Source: Mycoplasmataceae bacterium UBA3729 (GTDB lineage: Bacteria > Bacillota_I > Bacilli_A > Mycoplasmatales > Mycoplasmoidaceae). Taken from it: DNA of 64,000 bases. A program made the position numbers and the translations under genes. The notes beneath the pieces were generated by a model that did not search any database, was not told where the DNA came from, and worked only from the letters and a program-made list of their open reading frames with translations. Location: positions 1 through 64,000 of the forward strand of contig DFHG01000009.1 in the NCBI GenBank assembly GCA_002372615.1. The letters run 5' to 3'. Below, piece after piece: positions 45,482-56,705 of the stretch; positions within the stretch are counted from its first letter, which is position 1; each line of letters opens with the position of its first letter.

Positions 45482-46462
45482 ATGATAATGATTAAAAATA
45501 CACCTTTAAATGAATTATATGACATTTTAATTGTTGGTGGTGGCCCAGTAGGTAGTTATTGTGCATATCTTGCAAAAGAAAAAGGACTAAAAATTTTGCT
45601 TATTGAAGCTACTAGTAAAACTGGTGGTCAACCATTACATTTATTTGGACATAAAATGATTACTGATTATCCTTCTTATCAATCCATTTTAGGAAGCGAA
45701 CTAATTGAACATATTAATAAACAATTAGAATCATCGAATCCCAACATTTTATTGAACACAACATTATTGGACTTTAAAGAAGACAAAGGAACATTCATTT
45801 GCAAATTAAATAACAATAGTGAAATTTATACAAAAAACATTATTTTTGCAATAGGAAATGGTATTTTTCAACCTAATCTTTTAAAAATTCCTATTGATAA
45901 TAAAAGCAATATTGATTACATACCTAAAAATTATGAATTTTATAAAAACAAAAGAATTATAGTTTTAGGTGGTGGTGATTCAGCAGTTGATTGAACAATC
46001 AACATAGCACGGAATGTATCATCTTGTGATATTAGTATCATCCATAGGCGAGATGAATTTAGAGCTAATGGAGAAAATGTTAAGCACTTGTACCAATTTA
46101 AAAATATTAATGTTTATTTAAATTACTCATGTGTTGAAATTAAAAAAAATTGTCTTAAAATAATTGAAAATACTACAAAGAAAATTAAATATGTTAATTA
46201 TGACAATATTTTGGTTCAATATGGTCAAAAAATTAATAATACTGACTTTAAATTTTTAACACAATTTAATACCAATAAATTTAACCAATTTATTGTAAAC
46301 AAAAATCAAATGACCAATGTACCAAACATATATGCTGTTGGTAATTGTTGTTTTTATGAAAGTAGACCAAATATGATTATTACTGGACATGGAGAAGCCT
46401 CAATAGCAGTAAACGACATATTACAAAAAATTAAAAATTATGAAGAACACAAAATTACCTAA
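45482..46462 (+). CDS. ferredoxin--NADP reductase-like flavoprotein (thioredoxin reductase fold)
   Basis: The 326-residue FAD enzyme has the FAD motif DILIVGGGPVGSYCAYLA, the second Rossmann motif IIVLGGGDSAVDW, and NIYAVGNC near the end. The redox CxxC of thioredoxin reductases is missing, as in the YumC type of ferredoxin-NADP reductases. It probably moves electrons between NADPH and ferredoxin, which hydrogenase and radical enzymes need. An ATG six bases later is possible. It shares a symmetric promoter with hpt and overlaps miaA. Confidence 0.82.
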
Positions 46463-47345
46463 ATTATTAGTGATTGTTGGACCAACTACAACTCATAAAA
46501 CAAAATTAGCTATTGAAATCGCAAATAAATTTAATGGTGAAATTATTAATGCTGATGCATTTCAAGTTTATAAAGATATGCAAATAGGTACGAATGCTCC
46601 AACCAAAATAGAAAAAAATAGTGCTAAATTTCATTTAAATCAATTTATTAGTATTGTTGATAAATGAGATGTTTTTAAATTTAAAAAATTATGTAAAAAA
46701 AAAATACAAGAAATTACAAAAAATAAAAAGTTAGCTATATTGGTTGGTGGCTCTAATCTATATATTGATGCAATTATTAAAAATTATCAACTACTAGCAG
46801 ATGAACGAACTGATGAATTTACAGAATTATCCACTGAAACTATCTATAAATTGCTATATGATAAAAATAAAGAAATTGCTACTAAAATTGGTGCGAGCAA
46901 TAGGAGAAGGTTAATACGCTCATTGCAAATAATCAATAAAACTAATAATTTAAATTTAGCTAAATCAACAAACAAAAATATTTATGATTATTTGATGATT
47001 GAATGCAATTACCCGACAAGAGATGATCTATACAATTCTATTAACAAAAAGGTAGATGAAATGTTTGAAGTAGGATGGATTAATGAAGTAAAAGGGATAA
47101 TATCAAAATATAAAGATATAGATTGATCAAAAAATCAAGCGTTAAAAGCTATTGGATACTATGACATTTATTTATCATTAACTTACAAACATAAATTAGA
47201 TGTTGAATTAATCAAACAAAAAATCAGAAGATATGCTAAACGACAAATTACTTGGATTAGAAATAAATATGGTGAACATATTTTGTTTAATCAAAACAAC
47301 AAACCAACAATATTTAAAGAGATAAATAAATGAATAAAAAAATAA
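46440..47345 (+). CDS. miaA: tRNA dimethylallyltransferase
   Basis: Adds a dimethylallyl group to A37 of tRNAs reading UNN codons. The 301-residue protein keeps the family layout: P-loop near residue 14, ADAFQVYKDMQIGTNAPT, VGGSNLYIDAII, and RRYAKRQITWIRNKYG near the end. The P-loop reads GPTTTHKT, with His19 where the conserved Gly of GxxxxGK(T/S) stands. The substrate DMAPP would come from the MEP pathway, three genes of which are in this window. It overlaps its neighbours by 23 and 16 bases, so it is part of a tight operon. Confidence 0.87.
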
Positions 47346-48385
47346 AACATTTATACATTCATATCCCTTTTTGCAAATCAATTTGCACTTATTGCGATTT
47401 TATGAGATTAATTGAAAATGATAATATTAAAATTGAAAAATATATTAATTACTTAATTTGCAAAATTTCAAAATTTAATAATCATCAATTTAAAACAATT
47501 TACATAGGTGGAGGAACACCAAATTCGCTTTCCAATAATTTACTTTTAAAGTTATTATCATTGTGTAAAAATAAACTTAGTAAAAATTATGAATTTACTA
47601 TTGAATGTAACCCAGAATTTATTAATGAACAGCAAGCAAATACATTTAGTAAGTGCGGAATAAATCGAGTTTCAATAGGAGTTCAATCTGTTAATGATAA
47701 GATTAACAAATTATTTAATAGGAAACATAACCTTTCTGATGTAATAAATGGTATTAAAATATTGAAAAAACACCAAATCACAAACATAAGTTGTGATTTT
47801 ATTTATGGTTTTAATCAAATGAATCAAAATGATATTATTACTAATATTAAATTTATTAAAAAATTCAAAATACCACATTGTTCGTTTTATAGTCTAGAAA
47901 TACAAAATAATTCAATCTTATCAAAAACATCATATAAACAAAATGATGAATTAATTGATAAACAATTATTATTAATCATGAACAAGATGAATGAAAACAA
48001 ATATCATCGTTATGAAGTAAGTAATTGGTGCATTGATAAAAAATATCAATCAAAACATAATCTTGCATATTGACAAACAAAAGAATGAATTGGATTAGGT
48101 TTAGGTGCATATGGATTTGAAAAAATGAATTATTACCATTATGAAGGTAATATTAATTCATTAAAAAAAATTAATCAAAAATATAAACAAAAAGAATATT
48201 ATTTCCAAATATTAATGATGGGTTTAAGATTAATCCAAGGTATAAATTTAAAAAATAAAGATAATTTAAAAGCATATAATTTTTTTAAAAATAAAATTGA
48301 TAAAAAACAAATTATTATTAAAAATAATTATTTAAGAGTAAAAAATATTGATAAATTAGATAATATATTGATAGAGTTGGTATAA
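47330..48385 (+). CDS. hemW: HemW-like radical SAM protein
   Basis: The 351-residue radical SAM protein has the cluster motif CKSICTYCDF, then YIGGGTPNSLS, ECNPEFIN and RVSIGVQSVNDKI, all in HemW/HemN order. HemW-like proteins are thought to handle heme; here there is no sign of heme synthesis, so another role or a vestigial one is possible. The C-terminal part is reduced. TGA Trp codons are present near residue 247. It follows miaA with overlap. Confidence 0.85.
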
Positions 48386-49117
48386 ATGAGATTAAAAATT
48401 AAAAAAATATTTACATGTTTATTAATGTGCCCATTGTATTTAACTTCTTGTAATAATAACAATGATTATTTTTCTCATATAAAAAAAATAGTATTTGATA
48501 ATTTCAATACACCATCAATTAGACTTGCTGACTGTTCCAGTGTTGAAGAAGCACAAAACAAATTATGTGAATCATTATCTTCTAATGAAAAAAAAATAAA
48601 TGAAATATTGTTTGATTATTTTAATTTTTTGTGTATCAATAAATTCACATTAGATGTATCATCATATTCGTATCAAATAACACCTGAAGGAGAAAGTATA
48701 TACTCCTTATTTAATAGTAATAGTTGTAATATCTCTGCTCAATATGAAATTGATTTTTTAAATTCTAAAGTAACAAATAACTTTTTTGTAATAAAACATT
48801 TTCAAGCTTGAATAACAGTTATTTTTACCAAAAATGTTATTACAGATGATTTTAATTTAGTCCAAGGAAATTTTATTCAATTTGTTTATGATGCCGCAAA
48901 TATTGGGGTAGAAATTTCAATTATTGAAAACGATCATCAATTCTGATCAAATTTTAATTATGTTTTTATTGAGAATCCTACTAATGAAAATTACACTGAA
49001 TGTTTTGGTATTATTAAAGGGGAAATTGGTACAAAAGAATTACCATTGATTTCTATAGATCATATAAATTGAAATAGTAATAATCCTCATGGAATTTTCT
49101 ATTCTAGTAAAATTTAA
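48386..49117 (+). CDS. hypothetical lipoprotein
   Basis: The 243-residue predicted lipoprotein has a short signal and lipobox YLTSC. No family is recognised. It is rich in Asn, Phe and Ile, with no repeats, and TGA codons give several Trp residues. It starts immediately after hemW and overlaps ychF by four bases at its end. Confidence 0.7.
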
Positions 49118-50217
49118 ACATTAAATCTAAAAAAGCATACATCACCATCTTGAATCAAATAATTTTTGCCTTCAAGTCTAATTTTTCCTTTTTCTTTAAC
49201 CATTAATTCTGAACCTAATTCAAGTAAATCTTTATAACTATAAACTTCAGCTTTAATAAAACCTTTTTGAATATCTGTATGAATTAAACCAGCACATTCA
49301 ACAGCTGTCATACCATCAATGAAAGTTCATGCTTTTGTTTCATCCTTACCAAATGTAAAAAAAGTTCTTAAACCTAATAAACTATACGTTTTTTTTATTA
49401 AAGTATCTAATCCTTTTTCATTAATATTAAGATCTTTAATAAATTCTTGTTGTTCATCTTCTGATAATTTAGAAATCTCATATTCCATAGCAACAGAAAT
49501 AGGAATAATTTCATCGGTTGAATTATTGTGAATATATGCAAATAGTTTTTTATAAAGTTCATTATTATTAGGATTGGTAATATCAGAATAATTAATATTA
49601 GCAATATAAAGAATAGGTTTGAATGTTAATAAATTTAATTTTTTAATTATTTTCTTTTCATCATCAGAAAGCATAGTATTTTTAGCTAATTTATTATTAG
49701 TTAATGTATCTTTAACCTTATTACATGCATCTAATTCAGGTTGTAATTTTTTATCACCTGATTTGACTTTAGGTATCAATTTTGCAATGTATTTATTGAT
49801 AGTTTCTAAATCAGCAATTATTAACTCAAGATTAATAATTTCAACATCTCTAATAGGATCAATTGAGTTGTAAAAATGGGTGATGTTTTTATCATTAAAA
49901 CAACGAACAACATGGCATATTACATCAACATCTCTAATATTAGCTAAAAATTGATTACCTAAACCTTCACCTTGACTAGCACCCTTAACTAATCCTGCAA
50001 TATCAATGAATTTACAAATGGCATATGTGGTTTTATTTGGTTTTATTAAATCAGATAATAATTTTAATCTTTCATCATTTACTTTAACAACACCTACATT
50101 AGGATTAATAGTAGCAAATGGATAATTAGCAGCTTCTACATTTGAATTTGTAATAGCATTAAATAATGTGGATTTACCAACATTAGGGAGACCAATAATA
50201 CCTGCTAATAAAGACAT
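49114..50217 (-). CDS. ychF: redox-regulated ATPase YchF (OLA1-like)
   Basis: Ribosome-associated P-loop ATPase of 367 residues, found in nearly all bacteria. It has GLPNVGKSTLFNAIT, FIDIAGLVKGASQGEGLGNQ and a C-terminal TGS domain (AECAGLIHTDIQKGFIKAEV). A TGA codon (Trp) lies at 49312-49326. It follows dnaN by three bases, so it is transcribed with dnaA-dnaN. Confidence 0.95.
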
Positions 50218-50220
50218 AAT

Positions 50221-51357
50221 TTAATTAACCAATGGCATGATTATAAATTTAATTGTCGGATCTTTTTCATCAGTAAATAAAATTGGATGATTTTCTTTAT
50301 TGAAATTGAATGTAATAATGTCATTATCAAAACATTTAATGATGTGTGAAAGAAATTTTACATTAATTTTAAAATCATATGATTTATTAATATTGGATTC
50401 TGTGATTGGAATTTCTTCGTAACATTCACCAAAATTAACACTTCGTGATAAAATTGATATTGAATTATTTTTAATAGTAAATTTAATTGAATTTCTATCG
50501 TTATCTTGAGTAACAGCAGTAGCTAATGGAAATGCTCTATTTAAAGCATTTATTAATGTAGTTTTATTGATTTTAAAAATATTAGGATATTCACGTGTAA
50601 ATACTTTTGTTGTTGAAGGATAGTTTAATTCTGAAAGTGTATAAAAGAATAAATTGTTATCATTTTTAATTATTATTTTGTTATTTTTTAAATAAAAGTT
50701 AATTACATCAGATTTTGTATCAATACATAAAGAATTGATAAACGATAAAAGTTTAGGAGATAAAGTAAATTTAGTTTTATTACCATTGAATTGATCTTCA
50801 AAACAAAATAAATGTGATGAGTCAGTTGCTAAAATTTTAATTTTATTTTCTTCAGTTAATGAATCAAATAATATTTCACCAAGTGTAGATTTCTTATCGG
50901 TGTCTTGTGAAACAAATAATGGCATTTTATTAGAAATTTTTAATAAGATTTTTTTAGAAATTTCAAAATTTAATCAATCTTTACAATCAAAAGATATTGC
51001 AGGATATGAAGATGGTGATAATAAATTTAAATTACATGAGAAATCATTATCGCTAATTCTTAATGTTGATTCATCAATTATTTCCAAAGTAATTTCATTA
51101 GAACTTAAATTAATAATAATTTCATATAACAATTTTCCTTTTATTAAAAAGGATGTATTTTTTGTATCACAATTAAAATCGTTAATTAAAGTAATTTGAC
51201 TATAAGAATTTAAATTAGAAGAAGTTAATAGTAATTTATCATCAGTAACTTTAAATAATATACCTGATAAAATTGGATTAATATTACTATCATCAGTGAA
51301 ATTATTTGCTAACTGTAAAGATTTTAATAATTTATTTTTGTTTATTTTAAGTTTCAT
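50221..51357 (-). CDS. dnaN: DNA polymerase III beta sliding clamp
   Basis: The 378-residue ring-forming clamp has the expected length and order: MKLKINKNKLLKSLQLANNF at the start, LSGILFKVTDDKLLLTSSNL, and a C-terminal PTIKFIIMPLVN (MPL is the conserved end). TGA Trp codon at about 50973. It lies 67 bases downstream of dnaA. Confidence 0.93.
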
Positions 51358-51424
51358 AAATTAAAGTATTTTATATTATATTTATTTAATTTTATTATTA
51401 TATAGAGTGTTGGAATGTTGGAAG
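51358..51424. other. dnaA-dnaN intergenic region, candidate origin segment
   Basis: The 67-base, very AT-rich spacer is a common site of the replication origin or its unwinding region in mollicutes. No clear DnaA box (TTATNCACA) is visible. Together with the 51-base dnaA-rpmH spacer it is the only non-coding DNA at the origin neighbourhood. Confidence 0.35.
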
Positions 51425-52792
51425 TTATATATTTTTGTAAATATTTTCTATAAATTTTTTTAAACTTTCATCATTTTTAATTATTTTTTCAATTTTATCT
51501 ACTGATTCAATAATTGTTGAATGATTTCTATTTTGAAAATATGTTCCTATTTGTGCATACGGCATGTTGAATTTTTTTCTTAATACATACATACAAATCT
51601 GACGTGTATTTGAGATATTTTTTTTCCTTGATTTAGATTTTACTAATTTCATATCAATGTTATAAGCTAAACAAATTTGTTCAATTACTAATTCTGGATC
51701 AACATCATATCCATAATTATTTACTTCATCTTGCCGACTTTTTTCAGTTGCTATTTGCACAGTTTGTATTGTGATTATTGAATTAGGTGGTAAATTATTA
51801 AATGCATAAAATACAATTTGGTTAAGGCAGCCTTCTAATTTTCTTATGTCAGTTTGATTTCTGCGGGCTATATAATTCAATGTATCTTTTGGAAAAATAT
51901 ATCCTTCACCATTACTTTTTATTTTGCTTTCTAAAATTTTTACAACTGCTTCAATACTAGGTTTAGTAATTTCTATATTTAAACCATGAGCAAAACGAGA
52001 TTTCATTCTATCTTCAAAATTTTCAAGTTGATTGTATGGTTTATCACTGCTTAAAATAATGATCTTACCTTCTTTAATGTTGTGATTGTAAATATTAAAA
52101 AATATTTCATTAATTTTATCTTTTTTAGAAAAAAATTGAATATCATCAATTAACAAAACATCAACCATTTGATATTTATCTTTTATTCTCTCTATTTCAT
52201 TATGATCAGAAGAAGATAATGCTTTATATATTTCTCTAATAAATTCGTCTGAAGTCACATATAAAACATTAGTTGTTGGGTAGAATTTTAAATATTCATT
52301 ACCAATAGCATTTAATAAATGAGTTTTTCCTAATCCAACTGAACTATTAATAAAAATAGGATTCCATTTTTTATTGTTTAAAATTGTTCTCAAAGCATTA
52401 AATGCATTTTTATTAAAATTATCAACAACAAAATTTTCAAATAAAAAATTTATATTTGTATTAGCCTTGTTAAAATTTACAATACTATTATTTAAATTAT
52501 TTGTTTTATCTTCTTTAAAAAAATTTAATTCATTTTCTGTTAAGAAAACACATTGAAAATTTGAGTTAAGAGTTTCATTAATTGCATGTTCAATTAATTC
52601 AAGATAATTATTAGTTATAGTTGTTTTGATAAATTCATTAGCAACTAAAAAAATTATTTCATTACCATTTAATGAGTGCAAAATAATATTGTTAATAAAA
52701 TCATTAAATGTTTTCTCATTATTAATGTTTTTTTTAATATTATTTTTGATATCTACATATTTATTTTTTATTAATTGTAAATCATAATTCAT
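51425..52792 (-). CDS. dnaA: chromosomal replication initiator DnaA
   Basis: The 455-residue initiator has an N-terminal domain, a linker, the AAA+ core (NSSVGLGKTHLLNAIG Walker A; VDVLLIDDIQFF Walker B) and the DNA-binding domain with the signature NRNHSTIIESVDKIE. The length is normal. It heads dnaA-dnaN-ychF and is divergent from rpmH, the usual gene order at bacterial origins. Confidence 0.96.
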   Translation of the reverse strand: MNYDLQLIKNKYVDIKNNIKKNINNEKTFNDFINNIILHSLNGNEIIFLVANEFIKTTITNNYLELIEHAINETLNSNFQCVFLTENELNFFKEDKTNNLNNSIVNFNKANTNINFLFENFVVDNFNKNAFNALRTILNNKKWNPIFINSSVGLGKTHLLNAIGNEYLKFYPTTNVLYVTSDEFIREIYKALSSSDHNEIERIKDKYQMVDVLLIDDIQFFSKKDKINEIFFNIYNHNIKEGKIIILSSDKPYNQLENFEDRMKSRFAHGLNIEITKPSIEAVVKILESKIKSNGEGYIFPKDTLNYIARRNQTDIRKLEGCLNQIVFYAFNNLPPNSIITIQTVQIATEKSRQDEVNNYGYDVDPELVIEQICLAYNIDMKLVKSKSRKKNISNTRQICMYVLRKKFNMPYAQIGTYFQNRNHSTIIESVDKIEKIIKNDESLKKFIENIYKNI

Positions 52793-52843
52793 AATTCCAC
52801 TTGCTCAAGTAGTGTAATAATATTTATATAATATTATAAGATT
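52793..52843. promoter_or_regulatory. dnaA-rpmH divergent spacer, candidate origin and promoters
   Basis: The 51-base spacer holds TATAAT for rpmH (52827-52832, ending 11 bases before its ATG). On the minus strand, TATAAT-like sequences lie some 45 bases before dnaA. It includes the partial palindrome CACTTGCTCAAGTAGTG (52799-52815). No consensus DnaA box is present, although gene order places the origin here or in the dnaA-dnaN spacer. Confidence 0.5.
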
Positions 52844-52990
52844 ATGAAAAGGACATATCAACCTAATAAGAAAAAAAGAGCAAAAATTTCTGGTTTTAGA
52901 AATAGAATGTCTACTTCAAAAGGAAGAAAAGTTTTAAAAGCTAGAAGATTAAAAGGTCGTAAACGCATATCTTCATCAGATGAACGTTAA
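52844..52990 (+). CDS. rpmH: 50S ribosomal protein L34
   Basis: Very basic 48-residue ribosomal protein [20 protein letters not shown], with the conserved [16 protein letters not shown] part. It is divergent from dnaA with only 51 bases between, and overlaps rnpA by 11 bases. Confidence 0.95.
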   Translation: MKRTYQPNKKKRAKISGFRNRMSTSKGRKVLKARRLKGRKRISSSDER

Positions 52991-53318
52991 GTTTTTATTA
53001 ACCTCTCTTAAAAATAAAAAAGAAATTAAAAAATTATTTAATCAAGGTTTAATTATTTCAAATAGTTTTTTTATTTTTAAATATTTGCCAAATAAAACTA
53101 ATGTTAGCATTAGATTTGTTATTTCAACTAGTAAGAAAATTTTTCCTACTGCTGTTAAAAGAAATAAAATTAAAAGACAAATAAGAGTTTTTATGAAACA
53201 AATTGATAATTTTAACAGAAGCATAGATTTATTAGTTATTGTGAAAAAGGCTTATGATGTTAATAATTTTATAAAGAATGGCACTTCTTTTAAATCATTA
53301 ATTAGTAAAATAATATAA
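52980..53318 (+). CDS. rnpA: ribonuclease P protein component
   Basis: Protein cofactor of RNase P, which trims tRNA 5' ends. The 112-residue protein has [18 protein letters not shown] and the RNA-binding RNR motif as [17 protein letters not shown]. It overlaps rpmH and precedes yidC, the standard rpmH-rnpA-yidC order. Confidence 0.94.
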   Translation: MNVKFLLTSLKNKKEIKKLFNQGLIISNSFFIFKYLPNKTNVSIRFVISTSKKIFPTAVKRNKIKRQIRVFMKQIDNFNRSIDLLVIVKKAYDVNNFIKNGTSFKSLISKII

Positions 53319-53320
53319 AT

Positions 53321-54472
53321 ATGATTTGATTAATAGGTAACAAGCCAGCATTCAATTACAGTTCATTGCATAATACATCAACTAATAATGATGTTGCTAG
53401 TCCTTTTTGAGTTAAACCTAAATCAAAATCATCAAAATTCTTATCAGTTTTATTAAAAATTTGGAAATATACTAAAATTTTGATTTTATTATTCTTTTTT
53501 ACAATGGGTTTATGAGGTTGTTTTCAATCTTCATTTGATCCGTTAGTTGCATCAAGCACATCTGTTGGCTCAGGTCTTGAATTCGGCTTTAATTTTGGTA
53601 CTACTGGTGATTGAAAATACGATTTAGTTAGTTCACCTTTACAACAATACCATACATTCAATCAATGATCAATGAATTATGGTCCATTTTATGCATTTTT
53701 TGTTTGACCAGGTGCATGGTTAACAATGCAAATATGTTGGGGTTCACACACAGCATGAGGTGGACTCAATGCATTAGTAGCAATCTTTGTGTTAATTTTA
53801 ATTATTAGAGTATTTACTATTCTTACAACTATTAAATCTGCTATCCAAAATGAGAAAATGTCTGAAGTTAATGGAAAATTAGCAGAAATTAATGCCAAGT
53901 ATAAAGGACTAAAAGATACTAATTCTAAACAGTTAAAACAACAAGAGATAATGGATTTATATAAAAAAAATAATGTAAAACCATTTGCAGCATTTGAGCA
54001 AATATTATTAACTCTTCCTATTTTCTTAATTGTTTATCGTGTAGTTACAATTTTGCGTCCATTGAAAGCTACAATTTTATTTAATATTTGGAATTTCTCA
54101 TACACACCATTAACAAGAATATTTAGTAATTTTACTCAAGATGGTTGAATCTATATATTCTTTTTATTAATAGTTATTCCAATCCAATTTATTTCATCAT
54201 GATTACCAACAAGATTAGCCAAAATTCGAAATAGAAATGCTACAACCATGTCATTTAAAGGTAGTAAAGAAAGTGGCAAAAGAAAACTATTTCAATATGC
54301 ATTTTCAGGTGTTTTATCTATAATCGTAGCTTTTACACCTACTGGTGTTGGTGTTTATTGATTTTTCAATGCATTATTTTCTATTCTTCAATCTTATATG
54401 ATGCACAAATTAATTGTTTATAAAAGAAAAAAACAATATAAAAGAAGCATTGGTAATGTTGTTATTAGTTAA
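53321..54472 (+). CDS. yidC: membrane protein insertase YidC/OxaA
   Basis: Inserts proteins into the membrane, alone or with SecYEG. The 383-residue protein has an N-terminal hydrophobic segment ending in a lipobox-like MGLWGC. Several membrane helices follow, with a central coiled loop ([13 protein letters not shown]) and the conserved [19 protein letters not shown] and [23 protein letters not shown] Trp codons (seven or more) hide the whole gene under the standard code. The stop overlaps the next ATG. Confidence 0.92.
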
Positions 54473-55296
54473 TGTCTAATTCAATTTTTAAAAATATATC
54501 ATCACATAAGAAGTTTGTTCCTTCCAAGAAACTAGGTCAAAATTTTTTAGTTAATAATAAAGTATGTAAAGATTTAGTTTATTTAATTAATGATAGAAAT
54601 TTTGATGTGATCATTGAAGTAGGACCAGGCACTGGTTATTTAACTGATGAATTATTAATTTTTAAAAAACCAATATATTTAATTGAATTGGATAAAAGAT
54701 TATGTGAATTTCTTTCAAAAAAATATTCAACTAACAAATATATACATTTATTAAATGATGACATATTAACTTGTAATTTAAATCAAATAATTAAAGAATA
54801 TGAAAATCCTATTTTTGTCACAAATCTTCCATATTCCATTAGTAAACCATTTATAATTAAATTTTTACAACAATCTTCAATTAAAATATGTTATTGTATG
54901 TTACAAAAGGAAGTTGCGGAAAAATTGATTGCTCAAACCAATACAAAGCCTTATAATTCTTTTAGTGCACTTACTCAATATTATTCAAAAACCGAGTTAT
55001 TAATTGATATAGATAGATATAACTTTAATCCAATTCCAAAAGTAGATTCAACTTTTGTAAAAATTATTAAAAATGATGAACAATACAATATCTATTTTGC
55101 TAAATTTATTAAGCAAATATTTTTAGCAAGAAGAAAAACAATGCTTAATAATTTAAAACTATTTTATTATCTTAATACCATACATGATGCATATAACAAA
55201 TTGAAATTAGATAAAAATATTAGGTCTGAACAATTAACACCTAAAGAAATTTATAATTTATATTTGTTATTGCAACATACAAAAAACAATGTTTAA
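54472..55296 (+). CDS. rsmA: 16S rRNA dimethyladenosine transferase
   Basis: Dimethylates the two adjacent adenines of 16S rRNA helix 45 (KsgA). The 274-residue protein has the SAM-binding VGPGTGYLTDELL, the catalytic NLPYSISKPF and the start KKLGQNFLVNNKV. It is translationally coupled to yidC (one-base overlap) and overlaps ispE by eight bases. Confidence 0.95.
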   Translation: MSNSIFKNISSHKKFVPSKKLGQNFLVNNKVCKDLVYLINDRNFDVIIEVGPGTGYLTDELLIFKKPIYLIELDKRLCEFLSKKYSTNKYIHLLNDDILTCNLNQIIKEYENPIFVTNLPYSISKPFIIKFLQQSSIKICYCMLQKEVAEKLIAQTNTKPYNSFSALTQYYSKTELLIDIDRYNFNPIPKVDSTFVKIIKNDEQYNIYFAKFIKQIFLARRKTMLNNLKLFYYLNTIHDAYNKLKLDKNIRSEQLTPKEIYNLYLLLQHTKNNV

Positions 55297-56068
55297 AAAG
55301 TCATACAGTAAAATTAACTTAATTTTGAAAGTCAAAAATTTTGATATCAATTATAAAAAACATAATATAAGTACTGTTATTCAACTTTATAAAAAAATAT
55401 TTGACAAAATTAAAATAAAAAAGTCAAATCAATTTTCTGTATCATATTTATTTCATGGCAAATATAAAATAAATGTAAAAGATTGTTCAATTACAAAAGC
55501 AAAAAACTGGTTTTTAAAAAATTTTCCTAATAGCTTTGTTAACTATAAAGTAATAATAAAAAAATATATTCCTATTGGTTCGGGCTTTGGCGGGGAGTCT
55601 TCTAATGCTGCTTTTTTTATTGATTTTTTGTTAAAACATAATAAAATTGGTCATTTATCAGAAGAAAAATTAAAAGATATAGCAATTAATGTTGGTAGTG
55701 ATGTACCATTTTTTCTAAGCAAGTTAAAAATTGCTCATGTATCTGAATTAGGTAATAAGATTGTTAATATAAAACCAATAAGATGCTTTATTGATATTTA
55801 TCCAGTGAATACAGAATGTAATACTAAATTAGTTTATCAACAATTAGATAATGACCAAAATTTCCATTCTCATGATAATGCAAAACAACTTTATAATAAT
55901 TTATTAATTTGTAATTTTGATAAAAATGAGACATATAATGATTTGCAAAATTACTGTTTCCAAATTTATCCAAATATTAGGAATGAATTTAATTTAATTA
56001 ATAAATCAGATTATTCACTAGTTATTTTAAATGGCGCTGGTTCTTATTTAATTATTATTAGATTTTAA
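55289..56068 (+). CDS. ispE: 4-diphosphocytidyl-2-C-methyl-D-erythritol kinase
   Basis: Phosphorylates CDP-methylerythritol in the MEP route to isoprenoids. The 259-residue GHMP kinase has the start YSKINLILKV, the ATP loop IPIGSGFGGESSNAAF, and GSDVPFFL. The final motif is altered (LNGAGSYLII where GSGS is usual). It follows rsmA (overlap of eight bases), a pairing known from Firmicutes. The end overlaps the convergent ispD by 11 bases. Confidence 0.87.
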   Translation: MFKKSYSKINLILKVKNFDINYKKHNISTVIQLYKKIFDKIKIKKSNQFSVSYLFHGKYKINVKDCSITKAKNWFLKNFPNSFVNYKVIIKKYIPIGSGFGGESSNAAFFIDFLLKHNKIGHLSEEKLKDIAINVGSDVPFFLSKLKIAHVSELGNKIVNIKPIRCFIDIYPVNTECNTKLVYQQLDNDQNFHSHDNAKQLYNNLLICNFDKNETYNDLQNYCFQIYPNIRNEFNLINKSDYSLVILNGAGSYLIIIRF

Positions 56069-56705
56069 GTAACTGCAAATCATCAACAGTTGTAATTTTA
56101 AAATTCTTTCTTGAACCAAATATTAAATTTTTATTTGTAATTTTATATTTAATTGATGAAAAAAAATCCGTGTTAGATTTATTAGTTTCTTTTCAAATTT
56201 TATATTTGAATGATTGAGGTGTTTGTACTAAATATATTTCATCACGATTTATATATTTACATTCATTATTAATTTTTAATATCGAATCATAATTTTTAAT
56301 TACTGTTATTGCTGCATTATGTTTTTTTGATACTCCAATTGATTTGTTAATAATTTCATTATTTATAAATGGTCTATCACCATCAAGAGTTATAATAATG
56401 TCATTCTTTTTTAATATATTTTTTAAATATTTTATTGCCTTATTAATGGAATGCTGCCGTGATTTGTTACTTCCCTTAATTATTTCTATTTTTTTTGTAG
56501 CAATTTGTTTTTTATAAAAAGTATTAATGAATTTTTGATTTGAATTATTTACTGTTACAATAATTTTTTCTATATTTTTATTGTTTAACAATGTATTGAT
56601 TGGATAAGTAAAAAGATAAGAATTTTTGATTTTAATTAGACTTTTATCAATTTTAGAGCAAAATCTATTACCATTTCCACTAAACAATACAATTGCTAGA
56701 TTCAT
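56058..56705 (-). CDS. ispD: 2-C-methyl-D-erythritol 4-phosphate cytidylyltransferase
   Basis: Couples CTP to methylerythritol phosphate in the MEP pathway. The 215-residue protein has the nucleotide motif VLFSGNGNRFCSK (family xAAGxGxRM), ITLDGDRPFINNEII (family HDAARPF) and VQTPQSFKYKIW. The last Trp is a TGA codon, so the C-terminal DDLQLLKI tail appears only with the mollicute code. It is coupled to folD: the folD stop and the ispD ATG overlap. Confidence 0.87.

Noticed and set aside
45482..46462. Thioredoxin reductase
   Set aside because: The fold fits but the CxxC redox pair is absent; a ferredoxin-NADP reductase type is the better call.
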